Assembly (NCBI GenBank): GCA_041663425.1
Contig: JBAYMS010000045.1
Span: 1-12,595 of the forward strand
Origin: FEN-1322 sp041663425
GTDB taxonomy: Bacteria; Omnitrophota; Gorgyraeia; 2-01-FULL-45-10
Direction: 5' to 3'
Length of the DNA stretch: 12,595 nt
Made by a program: the position numbers and the translations under genes. Shown here in pieces: positions 1 to 7,156 of the stretch (its first letter is position 1; every line of letters begins with the position of its first letter). Under the pieces are notes generated by a model. It did not search any database. It worked only from the letters and a program-made list of their open reading frames with translations, and had not been told where the DNA came from.

Positions 1-34
1 CGACCACCGTGACTATTTTTACTTTCCTGGGCAT
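1..34 (-). CDS. Start of a gene cut by the left window edge; possible UDP-N-acetylglucosamine 2-epimerase (WecB/WbpI type)
   Basis: Only eleven codons are visible, reading MPRKVKIVTVV, and the next codon begins with G. The ATG is preceded by a good Shine-Dalgarno sequence (AAGGAA, 43-48) about 8 nt upstream, and it starts 12 nt after the stop of the glycosyltransferase gene, so this is very likely a real start. The K-I-V-T-V-V string followed by a G-initial codon fits the usual N-terminus of non-hydrolysing UDP-GlcNAc 2-epimerases (kiVtVVGaRPqfik). In the Wbp pathway the homologue WbpI epimerises C2 of UDP-2,3-diacetamido-2,3-dideoxyglucuronate, which would suit the WbpB/WbpD-like fusion at the other end of the window. 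Eleven residues cannot prove the family. A glycosyltransferase or another Rossmann-type enzyme is also possible. Confidence 0.45.
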   Translation of the reverse strand, partial: MPRKVKIVTVV

Positions 35-42
35 ACTAACAG

Positions 43-48
43 TTCCTT
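43..48 (-). promoter_or_regulatory. Ribosome binding site of the left-edge gene
   Basis: AAGGAA on the minus strand lies 8 nt before the ATG at 32-34. It overlaps the TAA stop (47-49) of the preceding glycosyltransferase gene. This is the main evidence that the left-edge ATG starts a real gene. Confidence 0.6.
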
Positions 49-1219
49 ATAGCTTCTTTTTATTTAATATCTCTGCGTACAAGTCTACAACCTTCTTCTC
101 CATAAGACCCGGACCAAAATTATTCAACGCATTTTCATATGCCATTTTACCGTATCGCTCCCTGAGCGATTTGTCAGCGATAAATCTTTTTATGGAGCAT
201 CCGTAACCTTCGGGCGAATTCTCGCACAGTGCCAGCCATCCACCATCATACTCCGGAATCGGTTCCACAGGATGCCTGTTAACCACTATGGGCAAACCTG
301 CCAAAGAAGCTTCTATTGTCGTTTTTGATATCCCCCAATAATCACAATGCGACACCATTATATCAAAGTCTTTTAACATACTGCACAATCTATCGTTCGA
401 AATCGCTTTGATAAAACGTATCTTCCCAACGCACCCTTTCGCACTGGCCAGAGCCTCAAGATGCCCATGATATTCTCCATCTCCGACTATTGTATACACG
501 CAATCTATATCTTTTATCGCCCGTATTATGTTTTCAGGGTTTTTCTCCTTTAGCTGCCTATTTACGGTGATCAATTTTACCGGGGCAGAAATGGTGTAAT
601 CTTCTTTTCTGCCTATTTTACTATCAGCTACCGCGTTATAAATAAGCCTGACATTTTTTGCACCGTATTTTTCGGCATATCTTATAATAGGCTTATAAAC
701 CGCTATGACCCCATCCGACGCCTCTAAGGTAGCCCGCTCTAGCTTGTCGCGGAAAAATTTAACCGCCATCTGCTTCGGACTGCCAAGGCAATCTTTATCC
801 CAGACTCCGTGTAAAGATACCACATAGGGAACGCCCATAGCGTTTTTTATCGACCGGGCAAGGTAGCCTTCTACGAAGTCGTTATAGCATCTGACGAGAT
901 CGGGTTTTATCTGCCTGGCAAGTAAAATACCTTCGGCAAGCCACCCCTTAAGCAGGAATTTCTGCCATCCAAGGGTCCGTAAAAACAGTTCAGCCCCTGT
1001 CGGAAGGTTGTGGATATACAGCTTCGCACCTCCAGCCATTCTCTTTATCGCGCCAAGTTCCACCCGATCATCATTGCACATAAGTATATGCACTTCTTGA
1101 AAAAGATCGCCGGGGTTATAATACCTGTCCGTAACTTCACCTTTTTTTACTATGTCTGACAGACGGTCTGACACTATCACTAAAAGCTTGTTGAAATTAC
1201 CCGATTCTCTTGTTGTCAA
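47..1219 (-). CDS. GT4-like glycosyltransferase (GT-B fold)
   Basis: Predicted cytoplasmic or membrane-associated glycosyltransferase that adds a sugar from a nucleotide donor to the lipid-linked repeat unit. Numbered from the in-frame GTG at 1223-1225 (392 codons), SLHGVWDKD (about 137-145) and LIYNAV (about 194-199) are followed by LITVNRQLKEKNPENIIRAI (218-237), VGDGEYHGHLEAL (247-259) and the nucleotide-binding segment ending in IEASLAGLPIV. This is the order expected of GT4/GT-B enzymes. The last motif keeps the second Glu of the usual E-X7-E, but Trp sits where the first Glu is expected. The GTG lies 1 nt after AGGAG, too close for initiation. The TTG at 1217-1219 lies 7 nt after it, so I prefer the 390-residue form. 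The gene follows the radical SAM gene by a few nucleotides. Donor and acceptor cannot be read from the sequence. Confidence 0.85.
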   Translation of the reverse strand: MTTRESGNFNKLLVIVSDRLSDIVKKGEVTDRYYNPGDLFQEVHILMCNDDRVELGAIKRMAGGAKLYIHNLPTGAELFLRTLGWQKFLLKGWLAEGILLARQIKPDLVRCYNDFVEGYLARSIKNAMGVPYVVSLHGVWDKDCLGSPKQMAVKFFRDKLERATLEASDGVIAVYKPIIRYAEKYGAKNVRLIYNAVADSKIGRKEDYTISAPVKLITVNRQLKEKNPENIIRAIKDIDCVYTIVGDGEYHGHLEALASAKGCVGKIRFIKAISNDRLCSMLKDFDIMVSHCDYWGISKTTIEASLAGLPIVVNRHPVEPIPEYDGGWLALCENSPEGYGCSIKRFIADKSLRERYGKMAYENALNNFGPGLMEKKVVDLYAEILNKKKL

Positions 1220-1226
1220 GTCCACG

Positions 1227-1231
1227 CTCCT
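1227..1231 (-). promoter_or_regulatory. Shine-Dalgarno site that favours a TTG start
   Basis: AGGAG on the minus strand shares its A and first G with the TAG stop (1230-1232) of the upstream radical SAM gene. It is 1 nt from the in-frame GTG at 1223-1225 and 7 nt from the in-frame TTG at 1217-1219. The spacing argues for TTG initiation of the glycosyltransferase. Confidence 0.6.
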
Positions 1232-2816
1232 ATTTTATCACTCCGCGCCTGGCATTTATCTTGATATGTTTATAATTACGAAAAGACATTGAGAATACCG
1301 GCTCAATCGCTTTTTTCCATACCGCAATTATTTTTTCATTTTTACGGTTTCTGTGCAAAAAAAGAAAAAAACGATTAAACATCGGCTTTTTCAGAAATAA
1401 GAACAAACCTCTCTTGATAAATATTTTAAATAAAGGGGAAGGAATAAACCTTCTAAAAGTCATCAAAAACTCATAATAGGTATAATTATTTATCCCCAGG
1501 TTTTGATCTTTGCTCATAAGCTTGCCAGAAGACATGTCGTCCCTTGTAATAATTCCGTCTTTGAGCGCCTTTTCGGTAAGTGCCGTCTTAGGATAAAAAA
1601 CCAGAGAAAATGACTGCGTCCTTACGTCTTGTGGCAATTTCGCAAAAAATTTCAATGTCTCGTGCTGATCATCTATCGTTTCGTAAGGATTGTCCAGGAT
1701 AATATCGACCATATAACTCTTAAGACGGCCGCTTTTTTTATAAAAATCGAGTCCATTAATAACTTCAGATATCTTTTTATTACTGATACGCCTGTTATAT
1801 ATCTCGCTATTAACCCTTTCACTTGCGCTCTGGACGCCAAGCTGCGCGTGCACAAGTCCTGCATTCAGCAAAATCTCTACTTTCCTCGCATCATAACTCC
1901 ACGGACTGATCATACAGCAGAAAGGTAGCCCGATCTTTTTCTTGTATTCATCGCTGAAGCGCTCTATTTCCGACACAGGTCTTGCGAAGAAATCGTCATC
2001 ATATATATTTATCGCGTTAAGAAACGGGTAACTAATTTTTATGTTTTCCAGTTCTTTTATAAAACAATCTATGCTCTTAAAACGCAAGGGCTTCCCTTTC
2101 CCCTTAATGATATCCAAAAAATAAGCGTTCGAGCAGTAAGTGCATCTATGCGGACATCCGCGGGATGCTATTGCCACATACATATAGATTTTTTCTGAAA
2201 ACAATTCCTGTATATGACTATACCCAAAATGCTGCGGACTCTCTTTTACCATATCCATGGTAAGCGGCAAAACCTTTCCGCCCTTAACTATCCATTTATC
2301 TTCCAGACTAAAATCAGGGAAACCATAATTATCAAGATCGGATTCCATAGAGCGCATAGGATTCTTCACTACTTCTGCGCCGCATTTTACCCACAATCCC
2401 TCTATCCGGGAATAATCGTACTTTCTCTCAATCGCGTCGAGTAACTCAGCCATTGCCTTTTCGCCTTCTTCTATGCATACAATATCGCTGTATTTTATAC
2501 ACTCCTCCGGCTCCAGGATAGCATGCATACCACCCCATATAACTGGCTTATTGTCGGATGCTCTTAGCATATCCGTAGCTTTTCTCGCCTCATTAAGATC
2601 AAGCGTAAACAATGATATTCCATAAAAAACGGAATCTTTCGCTAAGCGAGATATCTGCTCACCGACTGCGGCAGAAAACATCTCTTTGTCGCTTTCGTCA
2701 TCAGGACGCAAGAATATTATCTGAACGCGATAACCACGATGCCGCAAATAAGAAGAAATATATCTGACGCCCAAATTTATTTTAGAAAATGTTGTCGTTA
2801 ATAGAGTGACCTGCAT
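1230..2816 (-). CDS. B12-binding-type radical SAM protein
   Basis: 528 residues, the usual length for cobalamin-binding-type (class B) radical SAM enzymes. Residues 1-130 look like a B12-binding Rossmann domain, with YGISL near 65-69, WGGMHA at 94-99 and EEGE at 116-119. No D-x-H-x-x-G cobalamin ligand is visible, as is common in this class. The radical SAM core has C221-x3-C225-x2-C228 (in SRGCPHRCTYC) for the [4Fe-4S]-SAM cluster, GVQS near 327-330 and DIILDNPYET at 371-380. Residues 455-492 are rich in Phe, Leu, Lys and Arg (for example FIKRGLFLFLKK) and could bind the inner membrane. Class members methylate unactivated carbons, cyclise, or make other radical changes. The substrate here is unknown; a lipid-linked glycan or nucleotide sugar is inferred from the neighbours. 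ATG start, 4 nt after the methyltransferase stop; the nearest GGGGTG is rather far upstream, suggesting translational coupling. Confidence 0.88.
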   Translation of the reverse strand: MQVTLLTTTFSKINLGVRYISSYLRHRGYRVQIIFLRPDDESDKEMFSAAVGEQISRLAKDSVFYGISLFTLDLNEARKATDMLRASDNKPVIWGGMHAILEPEECIKYSDIVCIEEGEKAMAELLDAIERKYDYSRIEGLWVKCGAEVVKNPMRSMESDLDNYGFPDFSLEDKWIVKGGKVLPLTMDMVKESPQHFGYSHIQELFSEKIYMYVAIASRGCPHRCTYCSNAYFLDIIKGKGKPLRFKSIDCFIKELENIKISYPFLNAINIYDDDFFARPVSEIERFSDEYKKKIGLPFCCMISPWSYDARKVEILLNAGLVHAQLGVQSASERVNSEIYNRRISNKKISEVINGLDFYKKSGRLKSYMVDIILDNPYETIDDQHETLKFFAKLPQDVRTQSFSLVFYPKTALTEKALKDGIITRDDMSSGKLMSKDQNLGINNYTYYEFLMTFRRFIPSPLFKIFIKRGLFLFLKKPMFNRFFLFLHRNRKNEKIIAVWKKAIEPVFSMSFRNYKHIKINARRGVIK

Positions 2817-2820
2817 ATAT

Positions 2821-3381
2821 TTATTTCACCCCTGTTACTATAGCCCATTCCCTAAAGATCTCATAGAATGGCACAATAAGGTCTTTCGCCACTCCGCCCA
2901 ATTCAAAAACTACAGGCAATAATATTTCGCACTGCTTAAACCCGGATTCTGAGACAATCTCCTTCAAGCGGCGTTGTGTCCAGCACGGCCGTTCAGCGCC
3001 TTCTTTTTTTTCTAATCTCTGCTGAGCCCTTTTATTGTAATCGAATATTATCAACCTGCCTGAAGGTTTAAGTATCCGTAGGAACTCGGACAATGCTTTC
3101 CCTGTATCCGCCACCTGATAAAAAGCTGCTACAGAAAAGACCAGATCACAGCTGTCGTTTTCTAACGGGATATCGGTAGCCATCGCTATCAGATCCACGT
3201 CCATATTTAACCCGTCAGTAGTAATTCCTGCGCTGTCCAGACCTATATACTTACAAGGAGCCGAATCTCTATACTGGGCTGTGCCACAACCTACATCCAG
3301 CACAGCATCACCGGCACGGACATATTTTTTCAGATAATATGCCACGAAAGGTATGACTGGTTTTTTAACTGCCTTAGCCAT
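2821..3381 (-). CDS. Class I SAM-dependent methyltransferase (short)
   Basis: 186 residues with a compact Methyltransf_11-type Rossmann core. Motif I is VLDVGCGTAQY (27-37), the ribose-binding acidic residue is D49 in YIGLDS, and ATDIPLENDSCDLVFS (68-83) contains the motif II and III segments. The post-core strand is RILKPSGRLIIFD (102-114). The ATG directly follows the TAG stop of the flippase gene with no gap. The upstream sequence is A-rich with only a weak Shine-Dalgarno match, so translation probably depends on ribosomes finishing the flippase. A sugar O- or N-methyl group on the surface glycan is the likely product, by context only. The adjacent B12-type radical SAM gene may act on the same residue. 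Acceptor unknown. Confidence 0.85.
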   Translation of the reverse strand: MAKAVKKPVIPFVAYYLKKYVRAGDAVLDVGCGTAQYRDSAPCKYIGLDSAGITTDGLNMDVDLIAMATDIPLENDSCDLVFSVAAFYQVADTGKALSEFLRILKPSGRLIIFDYNKRAQQRLEKKEGAERPCWTQRRLKEIVSESGFKQCEILLPVVFELGGVAKDLIVPFYEIFREWAIVTGVK

Positions 3382-4848
3382 CTAGAAACTTTCTTTTAAA
3401 AATATTACTGCCGACTTTACAAAGTCAATATTGATCACTTTAAACAACAGCGCCACGCCCAGGTAAACCATCGTACTGGAGATGACTACAAATACGCCTT
3501 GAAATGCCCCAGGCCCGTTCACGCAAAGCATCAAACCATAGGCCACTAAACCCGTTACCACAGATACGGCCGATATGCGCATTACAAATCTCACATCTGT
3601 CTTAAGTATCATAGCTCGGCGTTTTTCGAACATATATGACATCAATAACTGCGATAAAAAACTTAAAAACGTAGCGAAGGCAGCGCCTAGTATAGCGTAT
3701 TTTGGAACCAGTATAATATTCAGGAAAAAATTGATCACGCAAGCCGCTACGGCCGATACTGTTGACAGATATTGTTTGTGCGCCAACCCTAAAGAAACCT
3801 CGTAATATGAACTTAACATTAAGAAAAGATATCCGCACGCGACTATAGCTATTACTGGCGCGCCGCTCATAAACTCCGTCGTGGCAACTAGTGCCAATAT
3901 TTGCCGTCCTAAAACCAGTGCCATCACTATGAATGGAAGCATTATGAATAATATCAACTTTACCGAATAGTCAAAAAGCTTCTGCAACGTTGCCATATCT
4001 TTGGTATTGTATAATTCGCTCGCACAATTTGGATACATAGCCCATATCGGATTGACGATGATCTGTATCAGAGCATAACCTAAACTATAGGCTAAGGAAT
4101 ATATACCCACTGCCGCCAATGACGCATATTTTATCAAAAAAAACCTATCCATATAATTAAGCGCCCATATGGCAAAACCTGCCGGAACCAATGGTATCCC
4201 GTATTTCAGCAAAGAAGGCAGTATAGAAAAATTCGGCACGCTCATGCCATATGTCTTCCATATCTTGGCCAGCACCCATACCGAAACGATAAAATCGGCC
4301 ATTATTCCATACAGCACTATGCGATATAGCCCGGCTTTCGTAAAAAGCGCGACCAATATAGCAATAACGCCAAGCGCGGACTGGCTTATAGCTATGAAAG
4401 AATATGTCCTAGCATCATTATTGACTCTGAACCATATCCTTTCTGTATTAAGTAGCATATTTATAAAAAGAGTGGCGGCAGCCAAAGGTATCAGGCCTTC
4501 AAGCTGCACGGAATTTCCAAAAAATAAGCTCGCGATGCCTGATCTGAAGAAACACAACACAGCACAAACCAGAATAAAAACCACCGATAAAAATATGAAC
4601 CAGGCCGAAAAAAATCTTTTTTTCTTACCTTCTTCTTCACCCGGTAGGTACCGCACGATGGCTGAATCAGTACCCATCACCAAAAACGGTATAAGCGTCG
4701 TCGCCAAGACTCCGACCTGCGACCACGCACCGTAATTTATCGTACCGAAATAGCGTGTTAAAACAGGTATCACAACAAGAAATTTTAATTTAAGCACTAT
4801 CTCGGCAAATGACAAAAATCTTATGTTTTTAAAAAAATTTCTTACCAT
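3382..4848 (-). CDS. Wzx-type polysaccharide flippase
   Basis: 488-residue, strongly hydrophobic integral membrane protein with about 12-14 predicted membrane segments, the size and pattern of Wzx/RfbX flippases of the MOP superfamily. Recognisable pieces are the N-terminal VVIPVLTRYFGTINYGAW (25-42), LLKYGIPLVPAG (213-224) followed by NYMDRFFL (231-238), and FFLNIILVPKYAILGAA (374-390). It would flip the undecaprenyl-linked repeat unit across the inner membrane for polymerisation by a Wzy protein, which is not in this window. The ATG overlaps the end of the FemAB-like gene by 7 nt and has AAGGTG 7 nt upstream. This gene is the strongest sign that the locus is a Wzx-dependent surface polysaccharide cluster. 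The exact glycan cannot be inferred. I leave the symbol empty because wzx names are assigned by locus. Confidence 0.92.
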   Translation of the reverse strand: MVRNFFKNIRFLSFAEIVLKLKFLVVIPVLTRYFGTINYGAWSQVGVLATTLIPFLVMGTDSAIVRYLPGEEEGKKKRFFSAWFIFLSVVFILVCAVLCFFRSGIASLFFGNSVQLEGLIPLAAATLFINMLLNTERIWFRVNNDARTYSFIAISQSALGVIAILVALFTKAGLYRIVLYGIMADFIVSVWVLAKIWKTYGMSVPNFSILPSLLKYGIPLVPAGFAIWALNYMDRFFLIKYASLAAVGIYSLAYSLGYALIQIIVNPIWAMYPNCASELYNTKDMATLQKLFDYSVKLILFIMLPFIVMALVLGRQILALVATTEFMSGAPVIAIVACGYLFLMLSSYYEVSLGLAHKQYLSTVSAVAACVINFFLNIILVPKYAILGAAFATFLSFLSQLLMSYMFEKRRAMILKTDVRFVMRISAVSVVTGLVAYGLMLCVNGPGAFQGVFVVISSTMVYLGVALLFKVINIDFVKSAVIFLKESF

Positions 4849-5963
4849 ACATTTACACCTTGCACGAGACGTATCTTTTTATATGCCAAAGCCAGGACGT
4901 TTTCTACACACTTAAGCGGGTTGCTATCAAATCTGGGACGGTTAAATTCTACATACGAGCCTCCCCATTTTTCTTTGAATCTGCGTATTCCGATCTCCTT
5001 CTGATCATCAGGCGACGGATTGACACCGGCTAAATTCAAAACAACACATCCGGATCTCTTTGCGTCAAGCAGCATCTCCCAGTGCAGCATATCCTGCGCC
5101 GGTATCTTTAATTCAAAAGCACGCTTCGTCAGTCCGGACGCAATCTCGGTAGCTACTCCATTAAACATATACATCCCTAATACGCCCAGGGCTTCCCCTT
5201 CCGCGGACTGGGCTATGTAATATTTGTAGCGCTTTTTTTTGTCCTCTTCCCATTGTATCTGCCAATTCAAAAAAGGCCCGGCCGATCGGCCACCACCAGA
5301 CTGTATAGAGACATATACTTCATAAAAAACACGCAGGTCTTCTAATGATACGGCTTTCCTGACGCTGGAAATAGAACGTTGTGATTTATTCACATTCTTC
5401 CTTACAGAATGATCCACACAGTCCCATAATTTTTGCTCATCCTGATCAAGTCTTAGAAGGTAGGTCGCCCACCGGTCACTGGCATAACCGTGCCTCTGGA
5501 ACACCTTCTCCACGTCAGGATCATTTATCCAAATACTTGTATTAGCCAAACCGCGTGATATTATCTTATTTATTTTTTTCTCGCCGGCATAAGAATGAAG
5601 CCATAAAAGCAGCTTATCCAATCCCTCCAAAACTTCTTCCTTATTTTTTGAATAAAATACAGGCCCGTCAAACCATTCAAGCCATCCGTTAACCCTGCCC
5701 CTTATCATCTCATTGATGCCGGAAAGCTTGCGCTGCCTGATTTTATCCCACGCTGTCTTATGAAAGACCATAAGGCTCACTACCGGCTCTTCAGTATCAC
5801 CATCGACTACTTTTAGAAATATTGGTTTCGCGCGCTCTATTTTACCGATAACGACCGCCCAGTACTCGGACTGGCACAGCCCCGCCTCTAAACCAGCAGA
5901 ATATAGCATCTCATCCCAGAACGCTGGAGCGCTATCTTCACGGCACACTACTCGCATCGCCAT
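4842..5963 (-). CDS. FemAB/GNAT-like acyl- or aminoacyltransferase
   Basis: 373 residues with the two-lobed FemAB/Acetyltransf_6 pattern. The first GNAT-like lobe spans about 30-180. KLWDCVDHSVRKNVNKSQR (178-196) matches the conserved Fem-type helix. The second lobe has YYIAQSAEGEALGVLGMYM (248-266), LHWEMLLDAKRSGC (293-306) followed by VLNLAGVNP (308-316), and GIRRFKEKWGG (325-335), the typical C-terminal 'gG..yd..G....gi..FK..fG' arrangement. Classical Fem enzymes add amino acids to lipid II from aminoacyl-tRNA. Relatives in exopolysaccharide clusters are thought to add acyl or aminoacyl groups to sugars, though few have been tested. The stop of the glycosyltransferase and this ATG share one base (TAATG), with AAGGGG 5 nt upstream. 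A second in-frame ATG lies two codons on but is less well spaced. Family assignment is firm; substrate is unknown. Confidence 0.85.
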   Translation of the reverse strand: MAMRVVCREDSAPAFWDEMLYSAGLEAGLCQSEYWAVVIGKIERAKPIFLKVVDGDTEEPVVSLMVFHKTAWDKIRQRKLSGINEMIRGRVNGWLEWFDGPVFYSKNKEEVLEGLDKLLLWLHSYAGEKKINKIISRGLANTSIWINDPDVEKVFQRHGYASDRWATYLLRLDQDEQKLWDCVDHSVRKNVNKSQRSISSVRKAVSLEDLRVFYEVYVSIQSGGGRSAGPFLNWQIQWEEDKKKRYKYYIAQSAEGEALGVLGMYMFNGVATEIASGLTKRAFELKIPAQDMLHWEMLLDAKRSGCVVLNLAGVNPSPDDQKEIGIRRFKEKWGGSYVEFNRPRFDSNPLKCVENVLALAYKKIRLVQGVNVW

Positions 5964-7156
5964 TACTTCCCCTTCTCAAAAAGGCTTGGATCCGGAGAGC
6001 GCAACCAACCATAATCCTGCGGCTTGTCTCCGGTAAGCAGCGTATAATAAAAACAGAAGCTATCATCCCAGTTACCGTATTTGCAGGCCCAATGCGCCGA
6101 GCCGATGCCCGCGACCCGCAGATAATTCCCATCCCGGCATTTGATTATCTGCCCATATATCTCTTCTTCGGTATAGCAATTCAATATGGGCGGCATCACC
6201 GGATACACCAGCCTTAGGCAGGGTTCGTTCAGATACATCATTACTGGTTTACCGAAAGACATGGCTTCGAAAGCTATACCGCCAAGCCCTCCCACATCGA
6301 ACTGGTCAACTATCACGTCCGCTTTTTTAAATTCCTCATACAATCCTTCTCTAGTAAGATGCTTTTCCCAGATAAATCTGTCCTGCACGCCGGATTTCTT
6401 TATCATATCTTTAGCAGCCTGCCTATCTGGACCGCGATCTAATATGACACAGTACCCGTCCAGCCCTTCTTTTACCGCCCGGATAAAAGCCCGTATAAAT
6501 CTATCGTTACCTTTTGTAGAGTTCCGCGCGACACCCGAATCACTAGCCCCCCAGTCAAGATGGCTAGGATGAAAAAAGTATATCGGTTCCCCACGGCCCT
6601 TAGATAGACTTTCCGCTGTACCTATATCCCTAGATAAAAAATAGAACGGCCATTTGATAAAAACAAAATTCAACAACCTTAATTTAAGTATATTTTTTAC
6701 CGAATGCGGATACGCAACAAAAAAATTCATATCCGAAAAACGCAGATACCTCCGGTAAACATACCCCCGGATAGACCTCTCTATGGCTAGTTCTGTTATA
6801 TCAGATCCGGTGGTAATATTTATAACTGGCGGCAATCTAAGGATTCTCCTTAACGGCCACAGATAGCTCAAGAAACCTATGAGCGACCCAGTAAAACTAA
6901 GAACCAGATTGCATTGCCTTGCTAGTCGCACAAATTCAAAAGGATTTCGGTATTCTGTAAGATCGTTCTCTTTAAAATGCTTATTATAAAAAGATATATC
7001 TTCCCCTCTTGCGCTTTTAGCGCCGTTTTTAGAGCGGCGTATAGCGCGGCACTTAAACCCTAAGCGGCTCAGATATTCCGCATACATCAGGTCATTAGAA
7101 GCAAGGTTGCCTATCAATAATATATCGTACGGTTTTTTATTTTTTTTCATTTTCAC
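5963..7156 (-). CDS. Divergent GT-B glycosyltransferase
   Basis: 397 residues from GTG (7154-7156) or 395 from ATG (7148-7150). I cannot choose firmly because neither start has a strong Shine-Dalgarno sequence (GGGTG lies 3 nt before the ATG). The N-terminal half has a Rossmann-like start, YDILLIGN (10-17), and VINITTGSDITELA (111-124). The C-terminal half has YFFHPSHLDWG (193-203) followed by KGNDRFIRAF (215-224), YCVILDRGP (235-243) and ADVIVDQFDVGG (279-290) followed by IAFEAMSFGKPVMMYL (294-309). The last stretch corresponds to the GT4 donor-binding motif, but Gly stands in place of the first Glu of E-X7-E. It overlaps the upstream SDR gene by 14 or 20 nt and abuts the FemAB-like gene. 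Probably transfers a sugar within the repeat unit. A non-catalytic relative is possible but less likely. Confidence 0.75.
   Translation of the reverse strand: MKMKKNKKPYDILLIGNLASNDLMYAEYLSRLGFKCRAIRRSKNGAKSARGEDISFYNKHFKENDLTEYRNPFEFVRLARQCNLVLSFTGSLIGFLSYLWPLRRILRLPPVINITTGSDITELAIERSIRGYVYRRYLRFSDMNFFVAYPHSVKNILKLRLLNFVFIKWPFYFLSRDIGTAESLSKGRGEPIYFFHPSHLDWGASDSGVARNSTKGNDRFIRAFIRAVKEGLDGYCVILDRGPDRQAAKDMIKKSGVQDRFIWEKHLTREGLYEEFKKADVIVDQFDVGGLGGIAFEAMSFGKPVMMYLNEPCLRLVYPVMPPILNCYTEEEIYGQIIKCRDGNYLRVAGIGSAHWACKYGNWDDSFCFYYTLLTGDKPQDYGWLRSPDPSLFEKGK
7133..7150 (-). repeat. A-rich overlap with an eight-A run at the SDR/glycosyltransferase junction
   Basis: Read on the minus strand, the ATG of the glycosyltransferase is followed by eight A, one T and six A. 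The eight-A run sits inside the last codons of the SDR gene. Loss of one A in the transcript would join the SDR frame directly to the glycosyltransferase frame. This is a visible sequence property, not proof of slippage. Confidence 0.5.

Noticed and set aside
1230..1430. Lys/Phe-rich end of the B12-type radical SAM gene as a separate small gene
   Set aside because: It is in frame with the main protein and has no start signal of its own, so it is better read as a C-terminal tail.
1629..1928. 99-codon plus-strand open frame, with the 63-codon frame at 1673-1864 on the minus strand
   Set aside because: Both lie inside the radical SAM gene, whose frame has intact motifs. Neither shows a motif or start signal.
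4608..4628. T- and A-rich runs in the flippase gene resembling a terminator
   Set aside because: They are within an intact coding frame of Lys codons and lack a preceding GC-rich hairpin.
4169..4735. 188-codon open frame on the plus strand
   Set aside because: It is antisense to the Wzx gene, has no family motif or clear ribosome binding site, and its open length follows from the composition of the opposite strand.
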